Assembly (NCBI GenBank): GCA_029550925.1
Contig: JAKPGL010000037.1
Location: forward strand, 1-64,000
From: Planctomycetota bacterium
GTDB lineage: Bacteria > Planctomycetota > Planctomycetia > Pirellulales > Thermoguttaceae
Length of the DNA: 64,000 nucleotides
Direction: 5' to 3'
How positions within the stretch are numbered: the first letter of the stretch is position 1; each line of letters starts with the position of its first letter. Below, piece by piece: positions 25,539-34,430 of the stretch. Under the pieces are notes generated by a model that was not told the DNA's origin, did not search any database, and saw only the letters and a list, made by a program, of their open reading frames with translations. The position numbers and the translations under genes are program-made.

Positions 25539-27056
25539 TTACATAACCGAAAAGTAATTTTCTACCGCCAGGTCGAAGTATTCCGGCGTCATCTCCAGCG
25601 GCCGTTTCGTAAACGCACAATAATTGGCAATCTGAAGCATCAGGTCGCGGGGATGGCAGCACCGGAACGGTCGGCCAACTGTCCGATAGTGCTTGGCAAT
25701 CAGATAGTCGATCGCCTCTTCCCGATAGGGGCATCCCAACTGCTCGGCCATTTTACGGAACAATGCCCGGAACTCTTCTTCCGTCGGATCGGACACCTCG
25801 ATCTTATACGGAATTCGCCGCAAAAACGCCTCATCGACCAACTCTCTCGGCTCCAGATTGGTCGAAAAGATGATCAACTGGTCGAACGGCACCTGAATTT
25901 TTTTACCGTTCGGCAGGTTCAAAAAGTCCACTCGTTTTTCTAGCGGCACGATCCACCGGTTCAAAAGCTCGTGCGTGCTGATCCGTTGCCGACCAAAGTC
26001 GTCGATGACCAATGTGCCGCAATTGCTCTTCAGTTGCAGCGGCGCCTCGCAGATGCCGGTCGATGTGTTCAGCGTTACTTCCAAGGCCGACATGGTCAAT
26101 TCGCCGCCGGCGATGATAGTCGGACGCCGGATGCGGACCCAACGCCGGTCCACCTTTCGGCCGTCCCACAAACCCTGTCCCGACGCCAACGGCACTTCCT
26201 CATGGTTAACCGGATCAAAAAGCCGAATGATTTCCCCATCCACCCCCAGCGCCCGAGGTATCCAAATGGTCGGCCCGAACGCCCGGGTGATCCGTTCCGC
26301 AATACTCGATTTGCCGTTGCCCGGGGCGCCATACAAAAACAGGCCCCGGCCAGAGTTCACTGCCGGCCCAAGCCGATGAAGTATCCTTTCGCTCACCAAA
26401 AGGTCGGCAAAGGCCCGGCGCAGGTCCTCCGGCTGAGGGTGTTGGCAGGTAAGCGACTGCGCCTGAACGCTGGCAATATAGTCTTTGAGTGACACCGGCG
26501 CCGACCCATAGTACGTGCAATGGGCCGAATAACGCCGGGCTCGTTCCCGGCCCAGTTCCGTCAACTGATATATAAAGTCGTTCATCGGCGCAGCCCCCTT
26601 ATGAACGACCACCTGCTCCTGCTTCAGCCGACGCAACATCTCGTCTATCAACACAAACGGAAGCTTGATCTGCTCAGCCACTTCTCGACCGGATGCCTCT
26701 CCGCGGGCCAATAAAAATTTCATGGCCAAGGCTTCCACTTCCGTATCGGTCAGTTGGGCCTCGGCAAAACTGCGCGGCTCGACCGGCGCAAATTCTCCCG
26801 GCGAGATTCCAAGGGCTTCGGAAGGATCGGTCCTCTTGGCGTCCGAGCCGCGGCCTCCATCCTCTGCATGCCGAGTCAGGCTTTGAATCCGCTCTAAGAG
26901 CATGTTCAATTTTTCATCGCCATCCGCCGCCGGTTCCGTTCCGGCGGCAACACCCTGAGCAGAAGACGCTCCGGCGCTTCGCAATGACTCCCGACGCCCT
27001 TCGGACGCTACGCCTCGGGGAATGGGAGAAGTCGGGTCAAAGGATGTCTCATTCAT
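25539..27056 (-). CDS. AAA ATPase with N-terminal winged-helix region
   Basis: About 505 residues. After a disordered start, residues 95-190 form a winged-helix-like region (VEALAMKFLLARGEASGREV, LIDEMLRRLKQEQVVVHKG). The AAA module has Walker A GAPGNGKSS (243-251), Walker B LVIDDFG and sensor 1 IIFSTNL, and ends with RPFRCCHPRDLMLQIANYC. Such planctomycete ATPases often sit beside signalling or pilus genes, but the substrate is unknown. ATG 27056 is used. An upstream TTG would add twelve unconserved codons. It is first in the operon, and the next gene lies 84 bases on. Confidence 0.78.
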   Translation of the reverse strand: MNETSFDPTSPIPRGVASEGRRESLRSAGASSAQGVAAGTEPAADGDEKLNMLLERIQSLTRHAEDGGRGSDAKRTDPSEALGISPGEFAPVEPRSFAEAQLTDTEVEALAMKFLLARGEASGREVAEQIKLPFVLIDEMLRRLKQEQVVVHKGAAPMNDFIYQLTELGRERARRYSAHCTYYGSAPVSLKDYIASVQAQSLTCQHPQPEDLRRAFADLLVSERILHRLGPAVNSGRGLFLYGAPGNGKSSIAERITRAFGPTIWIPRALGVDGEIIRLFDPVNHEEVPLASGQGLWDGRKVDRRWVRIRRPTIIAGGELTMSALEVTLNTSTGICEAPLQLKSNCGTLVIDDFGRQRISTHELLNRWIVPLEKRVDFLNLPNGKKIQVPFDQLIIFSTNLEPRELVDEAFLRRIPYKIEVSDPTEEEFRALFRKMAEQLGCPYREEAIDYLIAKHYRTVGRPFRCCHPRDLMLQIANYCAFTKRPLEMTPEYFDLAVENYFSVM

Positions 27057-27314
27057 GGCTACTGCAAAATAGTGAAAATGGATAGATTGCAAGGACTCCT
27101 AGAATCCCTTACACCCTTACGTTGGAGAGAAAGCCCTTCAGGGGTGCGCCTCTGGCCAATAAACAGAGGGGGACCATTCCCCCAATAAGGACGATGGGGA
27201 GGTCTCCTCCTTTCTCTAGGAAAACTTAGCTTTTCCCTTCTACCCACGCAAATAAAACAAAACGTCTTCCCCAGAGGAGCATTTCGAGGGTTTGGCATGG
27301 GAAAACAGAGGTTC

Positions 27315-27343
27315 TTTCTGGCCAGAAGAGCAACCTCTATAAT
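27315..27343 (+). promoter_or_regulatory. mqnA promoter with palindromic element
   Basis: A perfect TATAAT lies at 27338-27343. Seventeen bases upstream the -35 position (TTTCTG) is poor, but it overlaps the exact 12-bp palindrome TTCTGGCCAGAA (27316-27327). A poor -35 covered by a palindrome suggests an activator or repressor site. A GC-rich hairpin (CCGCCC..GGGCGG near 27405-27420) follows in the leader. The rest of 27057-27456 is empty. Confidence 0.45.
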
Positions 27344-27456
27344 ACGTTTAGGTCGCTTTTTTTCCGGGAACGAAAAATCAACGGCAAGGAGAGAAACCGC
27401 ACCGCCCTTCAGGGGGGGCGGCTTGCAAAATAGCTCGTTTTGAAAAGGAAATCTCG

Positions 27457-28260
27457 GTGCGGATTGGTGCAGTGGTGTATTTGAATACTTGTCCCTTGGT
27501 GGCCGAGTTGCCCCGACTCGCCCCCGATGTGGAAATCCTCTTCGATGTCCCCAGCCGACTGGCCCAGATGCTGGCCGAGGGCCGCATTGACGCCGGCGTG
27601 GTCCCTTCGATCGAAGCAGCTCGACACCCCGACTGGGTGATCGTTTCCGATGCCTGCATTGCGTGCCGAGGCCAGGTCAAAAGCGTCAAACTCTTTAGCC
27701 GAGTTCCTATCCCCTCCATCAAACTCTTGGCCCTGGACGAAGGGTCCCGAACCAGTGCGGTGCTTGTGCGTATCTTGCTTCAAGAGCGCTATGGCCTCCG
27801 ACCAGAACTGACCACCCTGCCGATCGGGTTTCCCGCCTGGAACTCGCCGGCGGATGCGATCGTACTGATCGGAGATCGAGCCATCCAGGCCCCGGAAGAC
27901 GGCTTTTGCGAGGTCTGGGACCTAGGCCACGAGTGGGTCCGTTGGACGGGGCTACCGATGGTTTTTGCTCTATGGGCTGCCCGCCCGGACGCCGATCTGG
28001 CGGCCTTGGATCGCCTGCTCCGACAAAGTCGGGATGCCGGCCTAGAGAAACTCCCCGAAATCGCCCGTCGCGAAGCCCCCAGCCGCCAATTGTCCGAACA
28101 ACAGTGTCTCCAGTACTTCCAAGATCATCTGGTTTTTATCTTTGGAGAACAAGAAAAAGCAGGTCTCCGCCGTTTTTATGACCTGGCCCGCCAATATGGT
28201 TTTCTTACTATGGAGGGCTTCCGGATGTCTTCAGACACATCCCAGAAGGCGGCCAGCTAA
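27457..28260 (+). CDS. mqnA: Chorismate dehydratase of the futalosine menaquinone pathway
   Basis: The 267-residue protein reads as MqnA throughout: IGAVVYLNTCPLVAEL, VEILFDVPSRLAQMLAEGRI, DAGVVPSIEA, then LFSRVPI and LDEGSRTSAVLVRILL, and IGDRAIQ. MqnA converts chorismate to 3-enolpyruvylbenzoate, the first step of menaquinone synthesis by the futalosine route, in the cytoplasm. The start is GTG 27457 with AAGGAAA before it. mqnC follows after 21 bases, so the two are an operon. mqnB and mqnD are not in this window. The amidohydrolase at 32920 could supply the aminofutalosine deaminase. Confidence 0.92.
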   Translation: MRIGAVVYLNTCPLVAELPRLAPDVEILFDVPSRLAQMLAEGRIDAGVVPSIEAARHPDWVIVSDACIACRGQVKSVKLFSRVPIPSIKLLALDEGSRTSAVLVRILLQERYGLRPELTTLPIGFPAWNSPADAIVLIGDRAIQAPEDGFCEVWDLGHEWVRWTGLPMVFALWAARPDADLAALDRLLRQSRDAGLEKLPEIARREAPSRQLSEQQCLQYFQDHLVFIFGEQEKAGLRRFYDLARQYGFLTMEGFRMSSDTSQKAAS

Positions 28261-28281
28261 AAACCAAAGGGGAAAACTCGG

Positions 28282-29403
28282 GTGGTTGACGCAGATCGGA
28301 TTCTGGAACAGGTTTTGATCGGCAAACGGTTGACGCCGGAACAAGGCTTACGCCTTTTGGAGTCGGCGTCATTGGCCGCTTTGGCCGAAGCAGCGGAGCA
28401 ATGGACCCAGCGGGTGCATCCCCACCCTTACCGAACATATCATATCGACCGAAACATCAATTACACCAATGTATGTATTAGCGGGTGCAAGTTTTGTGCG
28501 TTTTCACGTCGGCTGGGGGATAGGGACGGTTGGGTGATCGACCAGCAGACCCTGTTTCGGAAGATCGAAGAGACCATCGAGTTGGGGGGGGATCAAATAC
28601 TACTTCAGGGAGGACTCCATCCAGAACTCCCTCTTTCCTGGTACGAAGAATTGTTGCAAACGATCCGTCGGCAGTTTCCGAAAATCAACATTCATGGATT
28701 CAGCCCGCCGGAAATCGCCCATTTTTCCCAAATTTCCAAGTTGCCAATCCGAGAGGTTCTCCTTCGGCTAAAAGAGGCCGGTTTAGGGAGCCTCCCCGGT
28801 GGAGGGGCAGAAATTTTGGTGGATCGGGTCCGCCGCGAAATCAGTCCCTGCAAAGTATCCTCCGATGGGTGGATAGAAGTATGCCGAACGTGGCATGAAC
28901 TAGGCGGCCGAGGGTCCGCCACCATGATGTTCGGTCATGTGGAATCCCTAGCCGACCGGATCGAACACCTCGAGCGCCTCCGCCGACTCCAGGACGAAAC
29001 TGGCGGATTTACCGCCTTTATCCCTTGGACGTTTCAGCCGAGCAACACCGCCCTCCAGCATCTACCTAAAACTGGCGTTTTCGATTATCTTCGCACCCTG
29101 GCCGTTAGCCGACTTTATCTTGATAATTTCCCCAATATCCAGGCCAGTTGGGTCACCCAGGGGTTAAAAGTGGCCCAAATGGCCCTCCGATTTGGAGCGA
29201 ACGACCTAGGCAGTTTGATGATCGAAGAAAACGTGGTGGCGGCGGCAGGGACTCGGTTTCGGGCCACATTGCACGAAATTCAGAAGGCCATCCGTGCCGC
29301 CGGGTTTATACCCCGGCGACGCAACGTGTTTTACCAGTGGCTTGGCCCTCCGGACTTAGTTTCCGAACAGAATACCTCTTTTGGGTGTACAGTATCGACA
29401 TAG
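28282..29403 (+). CDS. mqnC: Cyclic dehypoxanthinyl futalosine synthase (radical SAM, MqnC)
   Basis: The 373-residue protein is a radical SAM enzyme of the MqnE/MqnC-ThiH-CofH group. The cluster cysteines are Cys65, Cys69 and Cys72 in NVCISGCKFCAFSRR. Other family stretches are LQGGLHPELP, KINIHGFSPPEI, SLPGGGAEIL, and FIPWTFQPSNT. MqnC cyclises dehypoxanthinyl futalosine. Adjacent mqnA and the ending LIEENVVAAAG support MqnC over MqnE. The start is GTG 28282 with AAGGGGAAA upstream. The next 210 bases to natA contain a GGGGC/GCCCC hairpin around 29427-29441 without a T tract. Confidence 0.9.
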   Translation: MVDADRILEQVLIGKRLTPEQGLRLLESASLAALAEAAEQWTQRVHPHPYRTYHIDRNINYTNVCISGCKFCAFSRRLGDRDGWVIDQQTLFRKIEETIELGGDQILLQGGLHPELPLSWYEELLQTIRRQFPKINIHGFSPPEIAHFSQISKLPIREVLLRLKEAGLGSLPGGGAEILVDRVRREISPCKVSSDGWIEVCRTWHELGGRGSATMMFGHVESLADRIEHLERLRRLQDETGGFTAFIPWTFQPSNTALQHLPKTGVFDYLRTLAVSRLYLDNFPNIQASWVTQGLKVAQMALRFGANDLGSLMIEENVVAAAGTRFRATLHEIQKAIRAAGFIPRRRNVFYQWLGPPDLVSEQNTSFGCTVST

Positions 29404-29616
29404 CGTAAGTATTCCCCCTTTTTGTGGGGCTGATTGCCCCAAAAGTACCATAGGCGTTCCTATTTTCAAAGGTGGAGCATCCTATGAGGGCATTCACCCC
29501 GAAGGGTTGGCATCCTGGTTGCATGGATGGGAGATTGGGTACCATGAAACGGCCTTTGGAAAGTCCGTTGCTGCGGGGGGGGTGTACACAGACTATCCAG
29601 GGGGATTGAATCCTCG

Positions 29617-30399
29617 ATGATTTGCGTGGACCGACTGACCAAGCATTACACGGATTTACGGCGGGGCCAATTTACGGCCCTGGCCGGGTTGAGTTTCCGC
29701 GCCTATCCGGGCCAGATTTACGGCCTGTTAGGTCCCAATGGGGCGGGCAAAACAACCACCTTGCGCATCCTGAGCACCCTACTTCAGCCTACCTCCGGCG
29801 CCGCCACGCTGAACGGCTACGACATCGTTCAGCAGGCGGCCCAGGCCCGTCGGCAGATCGGCTTTGTCTCCACCTCCACGGCCGTCTATGACCGGATGAC
29901 CGCCTGGGAGATGGTTCAGTATTTTGGCCGTCTCCATGACCTGGACGAAAAGCTTCTCGGGGAGCGGATGGAGCAGATTTTCGATCGGCTCCGGATGAAT
30001 GACATCCGGGACGTACTTGGGGCGAAGATGTCCACCGGCATGAAGCAAAAGGTTTCTATTGCCAGGGCGTTGATCCATGACCCGCCGATTTTGATCTTCG
30101 ACGAACCGACGGTTGGCCTGGACGTATTGGCGGCCAGGTCGCTACTAGAGATCATTGCCCAACTCCGAGATCAAGGCAAATGTATCCTTTTTTCCACCCA
30201 TATTATGCGGGAGGCGGAAAAACTTTGCGACCGGATCGCCATCCTGTACTGTGGGCGACTCTTGGCCGAGGGCGCCCTGGACGAACTCCGTCAGCAGTAC
30301 GGCCAGGAGGATTTGGAGGAACTTTTCTTCCGGCTCATTCAAGAGTATGAGCAGCATCATCCGCCGCCGACGGCCCAGATGGGCCAAACTGTCAGCTAA
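29617..30399 (+). CDS. natA: ABC exporter ATP-binding protein (NatA-type)
   Basis: A 260-residue ATPase with Walker [10 protein letters not shown] (39-47), signature [14 protein letters not shown], Walker [13 protein letters not shown] and the switch His in [10 protein letters not shown]. This variant signature and the length match NatA and related ABC-2 drug or Na+ export ATPases. The permease partner begins 150 bases later, with a palindromic repeat between. The substrate is not predictable. The name natA reflects family resemblance only. Confidence 0.85.
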   Translation: MICVDRLTKHYTDLRRGQFTALAGLSFRAYPGQIYGLLGPNGAGKTTTLRILSTLLQPTSGAATLNGYDIVQQAAQARRQIGFVSTSTAVYDRMTAWEMVQYFGRLHDLDEKLLGERMEQIFDRLRMNDIRDVLGAKMSTGMKQKVSIARALIHDPPILIFDEPTVGLDVLAARSLLEIIAQLRDQGKCILFSTHIMREAEKLCDRIAILYCGRLLAEGALDELRQQYGQEDLEELFFRLIQEYEQHHPPPTAQMGQTVS

Positions 30400-30426
30400 A
30401 TCGGCGGCAGAAGCAGGATGCTGTTT

Positions 30427-30498
30427 GTAATCCAGTCTGTGTTAGACTGGCTTGACTATCGAGGGTCCGGAAACTTACCGTCTAACAGACGGTGTTCC
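30427..30498. repeat. Enlarged copy of the 52-bp palindromic repeat in the natA-natB gap
   Basis: GTAATCCAGTCTGTGTTAGACTGG and ACCGTCTAACAGACGGTGTT match the two halves of the tandem units at 19723-19826, separated here by about 20 extra bases. Both halves can form hairpins (CCAGTCT..AGACTGG and ACCGTCT..AGACGGT), so the intergenic RNA of the exporter operon may fold and tune natB expression. Confidence 0.7.
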
Positions 30499-30550
30499 AT
30501 AAGAAGACGATTTCCTTTACCCGATAGCAGGGATTTTGAAAGCGGCGACG

Positions 30551-32947
30551 ATGAATTGGCGGCATGTGTGGTTGGTGTTTTGTCGGGAGGTTCGGGATCA
30601 GTTCCGGGACCGTCGCACGCTATTTATGATCGTGGTGTTGCCCCTGGTGCTCTATCCGCTGTTGGGGATGAGTCTGTTCCAGATTCGGCAATTTATGCAG
30701 GAGAAGGCCACCCGGGTATTGGTGGTCGGGATAGAACATCTGGCGGGGGTGGAGCCGCCGCTAGTAGATGGCGGCCAGTTTGCGGTAGAACTGTTTGACG
30801 ATCCAGAGCGGGCCAAGCTTTTGGAACTGGTCGATGCCCGGCAGGCGGCAGGTTTCGCAAAAGGCTGGACCGAGTCGCAGAAGCAGGAACAAGCCAAACT
30901 GGCGGTCCAGGCGGGGGTGTATGAGGCGGCGCTATATATCCCGTCCGATTTTGCCCGGCGACTAGCCGACATCCGAGATGCCATGAAGGCCCAGTTCCAC
31001 GAAACGAAGCCGTCGGCCCAACCAACGCCACCGGCTTCCGAACCCCCTGCGAGGTCGAACGGGCGTTCGACCAAAGGAGCGGATTCTTCCGAATCGTCGT
31101 CAGGCAAGTCGCCAGCCGGTGTGAGTGGGCCGAAGATGTCGGTCCCTGCGCCAGAGGTCTTTTACTCGACGGCCACGGAGCGGTCGCAGTTGACATTTGC
31201 CCGGCTTATGGAGCTTATCGAGCGGTGGCGGGAGGCCATTGCCGCTCGTAACCTGGAAGCCAGCGGGGTTCCCGTGCAGGCCGCCAGACCTTTTGATCTC
31301 CAAAAGGCCGATGTCGCCGAGCAGACCGCTTTCCGCGGAGCAGCCGTTTGGGCCAAAATCCTGCCCGTCATGTTGCTCCTGTGGGCGCTGACCGGAGCGT
31401 TTTACCCAGCCATTGACCTCTGCGCCGGCGAAAAGGAACGGGGTACCCTGGAGACGCTGCTTTCCAGTCCGGCCGAGCGGGAGGATATTGTCGTCGGCAA
31501 ACTGCTGACGGTGATGCTTTTCAGCATAATGACGGCCCTGTTGAACGTAGGGGCCATTGGGCTAACCGGTTGGCTGCTGCTGTCGAAACTACCTGGCGTC
31601 GGCGCGCCGCCGATTTGGTCGGTGGTTTGGCTTTTGGCGGCTTTGGCGCCGATGTCGGCCTTGTTTGGGGCGTTGTGTTTGGCTTTGGCCGCCCTGGCCC
31701 GAAGCACTAAAGAAGGCCAATACTACCTAATGCCCCTTCTTTTAGTGTCGATGCCGCTGGCGATTTGGCCGATGGCCCCCGGTGTAGAACTCACCCTGGG
31801 CAGTAGCCTGATTCCGGTCTCTGGTGTAGTGCTGGTTTTGCGTACCGCAATGGAAGGCAACGGTTGGCAGGCCCTGGAATTCTTGCCGCCGGTAGTGGCG
31901 GTTACCCTGGGTTGTTGTGCGCTGGCGGTTCGGTGGGCGGTCGAACAGTTCAATTCGGAAAAGGTGCTCTTTCGATCTGGGGATCGGCTGGAACTGGGGC
32001 TTTGGCTTCGGCATTTGGTACGCAGTCGCCAGGCCACTCCGACGGCCGGGGCAGCCCTGGCCTGCGCCGTAATGATCTTGATGCTCAAGTTTTTCCTGAC
32101 CATTGGCCTGGCCCAATTGGACGATTTTGTCCTGAATGTGCTTTTTAGCCAATTGGTGGTGGTGTTAGCGCCGGCAGTGCTGTTTGGATTATTGCTGGCC
32201 CGAAGTCTCCGGCAGACGTTTCTTTTGCGTTGGCCCGAAGCGGGCTGGAGGGGACTTCTACCGATCGGAGCGGCTTGTGTGCTGGCGGCGGCGATCCATC
32301 CGACGGCCATGCTGGTGCAGGCGGCTATTATGCATTTATATCCTATTGATCCGGCGGTCTTGCGGGCCTTAGAACACACGTTGCGGAGTGTACCGAGTTT
32401 TTGGCAGTTGCTTCTGTTGGCCGCCCTGTTGCCCGCCGTGTGCGAAGAGTTGGCCTTCCGGGGATTTATTCTTTCTGGATTCCTCCGAACAGGCCGACCG
32501 GCCAGGGCGATCTTTTATACGGCCTTATTCTTCGGCATGACCCATCCGGTCTTACAGCAGGCAATCGGCGCCTGTGCGGTGGGGATGGTGATCGGATTTT
32601 TAGCCTTTCGGACCGGCAGCATCCTGCCGCCCATGGCTTTCCACTTGGTGTATAATGCGATTTCGTTGAGCCTAGGGTTTTGGGCCGACCAGAAGGCCGC
32701 CGCTGGTTTGGTCTATCCGTGGACTGTGGTCGCTGGGAGCGTGGCGGTAAGCGCTTTGCTCCTGATATGGTTCTGGAAATGGTCGCCCTCTTCCAACGGC
32801 GTGCAGCATTCTCTCCTCGCCGCAGCCCGCCCCTCGGTTTTAGCCGCCCCGTTGGAAGCGTTTCCTCCTTCTGCCGCCGCTGCCGCCGGGGACAATCTAG
32901 CCTGTCTTGACGCCGCCCCATGCCTAAAAACGGAGTGCAAACCCTAA
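30551..32947 (+). CDS. natB: ABC-2 permease fused to a CPBP intramembrane protease
   Basis: About 798 residues. The first part (to about 450) is a NatB-like permease. A membrane helix (RRTLFMIVVLPLVLYPLLG) is followed by a large polar loop (about 70-220) with a Pro/Ser-rich stretch, then six membrane segments with ALTGAFYPAIDLCAGEKERG, TLETLLSSPA. The C-terminal half is a CPBP/CAAX protease: Glu632-Glu633 with Arg637 in CEELAFRG, His665 in FFGMTHP, His698 in AFHLVYN. The fusion may process the exported peptide or regulate the pump. ATG 30551 is preferred to a TTG at 30536. The end overlaps the amidohydrolase start. Confidence 0.85.
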   Translation: MNWRHVWLVFCREVRDQFRDRRTLFMIVVLPLVLYPLLGMSLFQIRQFMQEKATRVLVVGIEHLAGVEPPLVDGGQFAVELFDDPERAKLLELVDARQAAGFAKGWTESQKQEQAKLAVQAGVYEAALYIPSDFARRLADIRDAMKAQFHETKPSAQPTPPASEPPARSNGRSTKGADSSESSSGKSPAGVSGPKMSVPAPEVFYSTATERSQLTFARLMELIERWREAIAARNLEASGVPVQAARPFDLQKADVAEQTAFRGAAVWAKILPVMLLLWALTGAFYPAIDLCAGEKERGTLETLLSSPAEREDIVVGKLLTVMLFSIMTALLNVGAIGLTGWLLLSKLPGVGAPPIWSVVWLLAALAPMSALFGALCLALAALARSTKEGQYYLMPLLLVSMPLAIWPMAPGVELTLGSSLIPVSGVVLVLRTAMEGNGWQALEFLPPVVAVTLGCCALAVRWAVEQFNSEKVLFRSGDRLELGLWLRHLVRSRQATPTAGAALACAVMILMLKFFLTIGLAQLDDFVLNVLFSQLVVVLAPAVLFGLLLARSLRQTFLLRWPEAGWRGLLPIGAACVLAAAIHPTAMLVQAAIMHLYPIDPAVLRALEHTLRSVPSFWQLLLLAALLPAVCEELAFRGFILSGFLRTGRPARAIFYTALFFGMTHPVLQQAIGACAVGMVIGFLAFRTGSILPPMAFHLVYNAISLSLGFWADQKAAAGLVYPWTVVAGSVAVSALLLIWFWKWSPSSNGVQHSLLAAARPSVLAAPLEAFPPSAAAAAGDNLACLDAAPCLKTECKP

Positions 32948-34407
32948 AGGCCCGATATGTGCTTCCCGTTCTGGGGCCGCCGATTCGGGACGGTCTGGTC
33001 CGGATTGCCGAGGACCGGATTGTCGCCGTGGAAAAAGCGGCCGGCGCGGCGCCAGCCGAAGACCTGGGCCAGGTGGCTCTCTTGCCAGGCCTGATCAACG
33101 CACATACTCATCTGGAATTTAGTTTACTGGATCGTCCGATCGGCCAGCCGGGCGTTTCGTTTTCCCAGTGGGTTCGGCTTGTGGTGGAGGGGTTCCGGTT
33201 TGAGCTTCCGAAGGGCCAGCCACCGGATGCCGCTCCGAGGTTACCATCGCCCAGGGTTCAAAAGACCGAGGACGTTTTCGGGGAAAACGGCGTTCGATGG
33301 CCTTCTGCGGTAAAGGCCACTGAAGCGGGACAGGGAGAGTTGATCCGCACCGGTACTACCGGCGTTGCCGAGATTGCCCAGCCGGGGTTTCCTTTCGGCC
33401 TGTGGCGTAAGACGCCCATGAAAGCCGTTGTGTTCCTGGAACTGCGAGGGCCGACCCGAAGCCGGGCATTTCAAGCGATTCAGCAGGCCCAGGACCATCT
33501 GGAGGCGTGGTTACTGCCCCCGTCCCCCCCGGCGGGAGAGGGTAGGGTAAGGGGGAATATGTTCTCACCAACCAGTGGGCAAGAAAAGCAACCTGAGAAG
33601 AATTGGGGAGGGCAGGTCGCCGTTGCCAAAGCCTTCGATGAACATTATCCTGAGAACCGCTGGCAATTGGGCTTTAGTCCCCATGCCCCTTATACAGTCC
33701 GGCCGGAACTTTTGGAGGCGGCTGTTGCCTTGGCCAAGAAATATCGGCTTCCAATGGCCATGCACCTAGCAGAGTCGCCGGAAGAAATCCAACTGCTCCA
33801 GAGCGGGCAGGGCCCTTTGCACAGCTTGCTGGAAGAGCTGGGCCAATGGGAACCGGGTTTGGTTCTGGCGCCTTGTCGGCCGCTGGATTACCTTCGGCAA
33901 TTGGCCAAGGTCGAACGGGCGTTGGTAATTCACGGCAACTATCTGGATGAGGAGGAATGGGCCTTTTTGGCCGCCCGTCGGGAGCAAATGGCCGTGGTCT
34001 TTTGCCCCCGTAGCCATGCTCATTTCGACCACCCGCCGTATCCACTTTCGGAGATGCTCCAGTGGGGTGTGCGGGTGATCCTGGGGACCGATAGCCGGGC
34101 TTCGGCGCCGGATACGGATATGCTTGCCGAATTGCGCTGGGCGGCGGCCCATTTTCCGCAGCTTGCGCCGCAAAAGATTCTGGAACTAGCCACTCTGGAG
34201 GCAGCCCAGGCGCTTGGCTGGGGCGAGGAGCTTGGCGCATTGGCCCCTGGCCGACGGGCCGATCTCGTGGCAGTGGCCATGCCCGATCAGATTGATACAG
34301 ATGACCCCTATGAACTTCTGCTTCACCATGATTTGCCGGTGGCGGCCGTCTGGATTGCCGGGCAAAAGGTCTTCCCGGCTGGCGAGGCCCCCTACTCGGA
34401 ACCATGA
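32920..34407 (+). CDS. Metal-dependent amidohydrolase, candidate aminofutalosine deaminase, with repeat-derived insert
   Basis: A 495-residue amidohydrolase of the chlorohydrolase/nucleoside-deaminase group: metal His in LINAHTHLEFS, then GFSPHAPYTV, MHLAESPEE, and Asp in ILGTDSRASAPDTDM. These enzymes deaminate purine-type substrates. LINAHTHLEFS also resembles bacterial aminofutalosine deaminases, which fits with mqnA and mqnC nearby, but this is inference. Residues about 202-228 (PPSPPAGEGRVRGNMFSPTS..KNWGG) are encoded by a palindromic repeat and probably form a surface loop. A second odd segment, about 95-125, may be another insert. It overlaps natB by 28 bases, and its stop overlaps miaA's alternative start as ATGA. 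Confidence 0.82.
   Translation: MPKNGVQTLKARYVLPVLGPPIRDGLVRIAEDRIVAVEKAAGAAPAEDLGQVALLPGLINAHTHLEFSLLDRPIGQPGVSFSQWVRLVVEGFRFELPKGQPPDAAPRLPSPRVQKTEDVFGENGVRWPSAVKATEAGQGELIRTGTTGVAEIAQPGFPFGLWRKTPMKAVVFLELRGPTRSRAFQAIQQAQDHLEAWLLPPSPPAGEGRVRGNMFSPTSGQEKQPEKNWGGQVAVAKAFDEHYPENRWQLGFSPHAPYTVRPELLEAAVALAKKYRLPMAMHLAESPEEIQLLQSGQGPLHSLLEELGQWEPGLVLAPCRPLDYLRQLAKVERALVIHGNYLDEEEWAFLAARREQMAVVFCPRSHAHFDHPPYPLSEMLQWGVRVILGTDSRASAPDTDMLAELRWAAAHFPQLAPQKILELATLEAAQALGWGEELGALAPGRRADLVAVAMPDQIDTDDPYELLLHHDLPVAAVWIAGQKVFPAGEAPYSEP
33517..33555. repeat. REP-type palindromic sequence inside the amidohydrolase gene
   Basis: The GC-rich run CCCCCGTCCCC..GGCGGGAGAGGGTAGGGTAAGGGGG resembles the CTCCCC..GGGAGAGG..GGTGAGGGGG core of the element at 50745-50932. 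It is translated as PPSPPAGEGRVRGN, the typical peptide of such repeats, and keeps the reading frame open. Confidence 0.6.
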
Positions 34408-34430
34408 CCCGTCTGCCGGAGGTCTCTGGT

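Noticed and set aside
29427-29441. GGGGC/GCCCC hairpin after mqnC as a terminator
   Set aside because: Short stem followed by AAAAG rather than a T tract.
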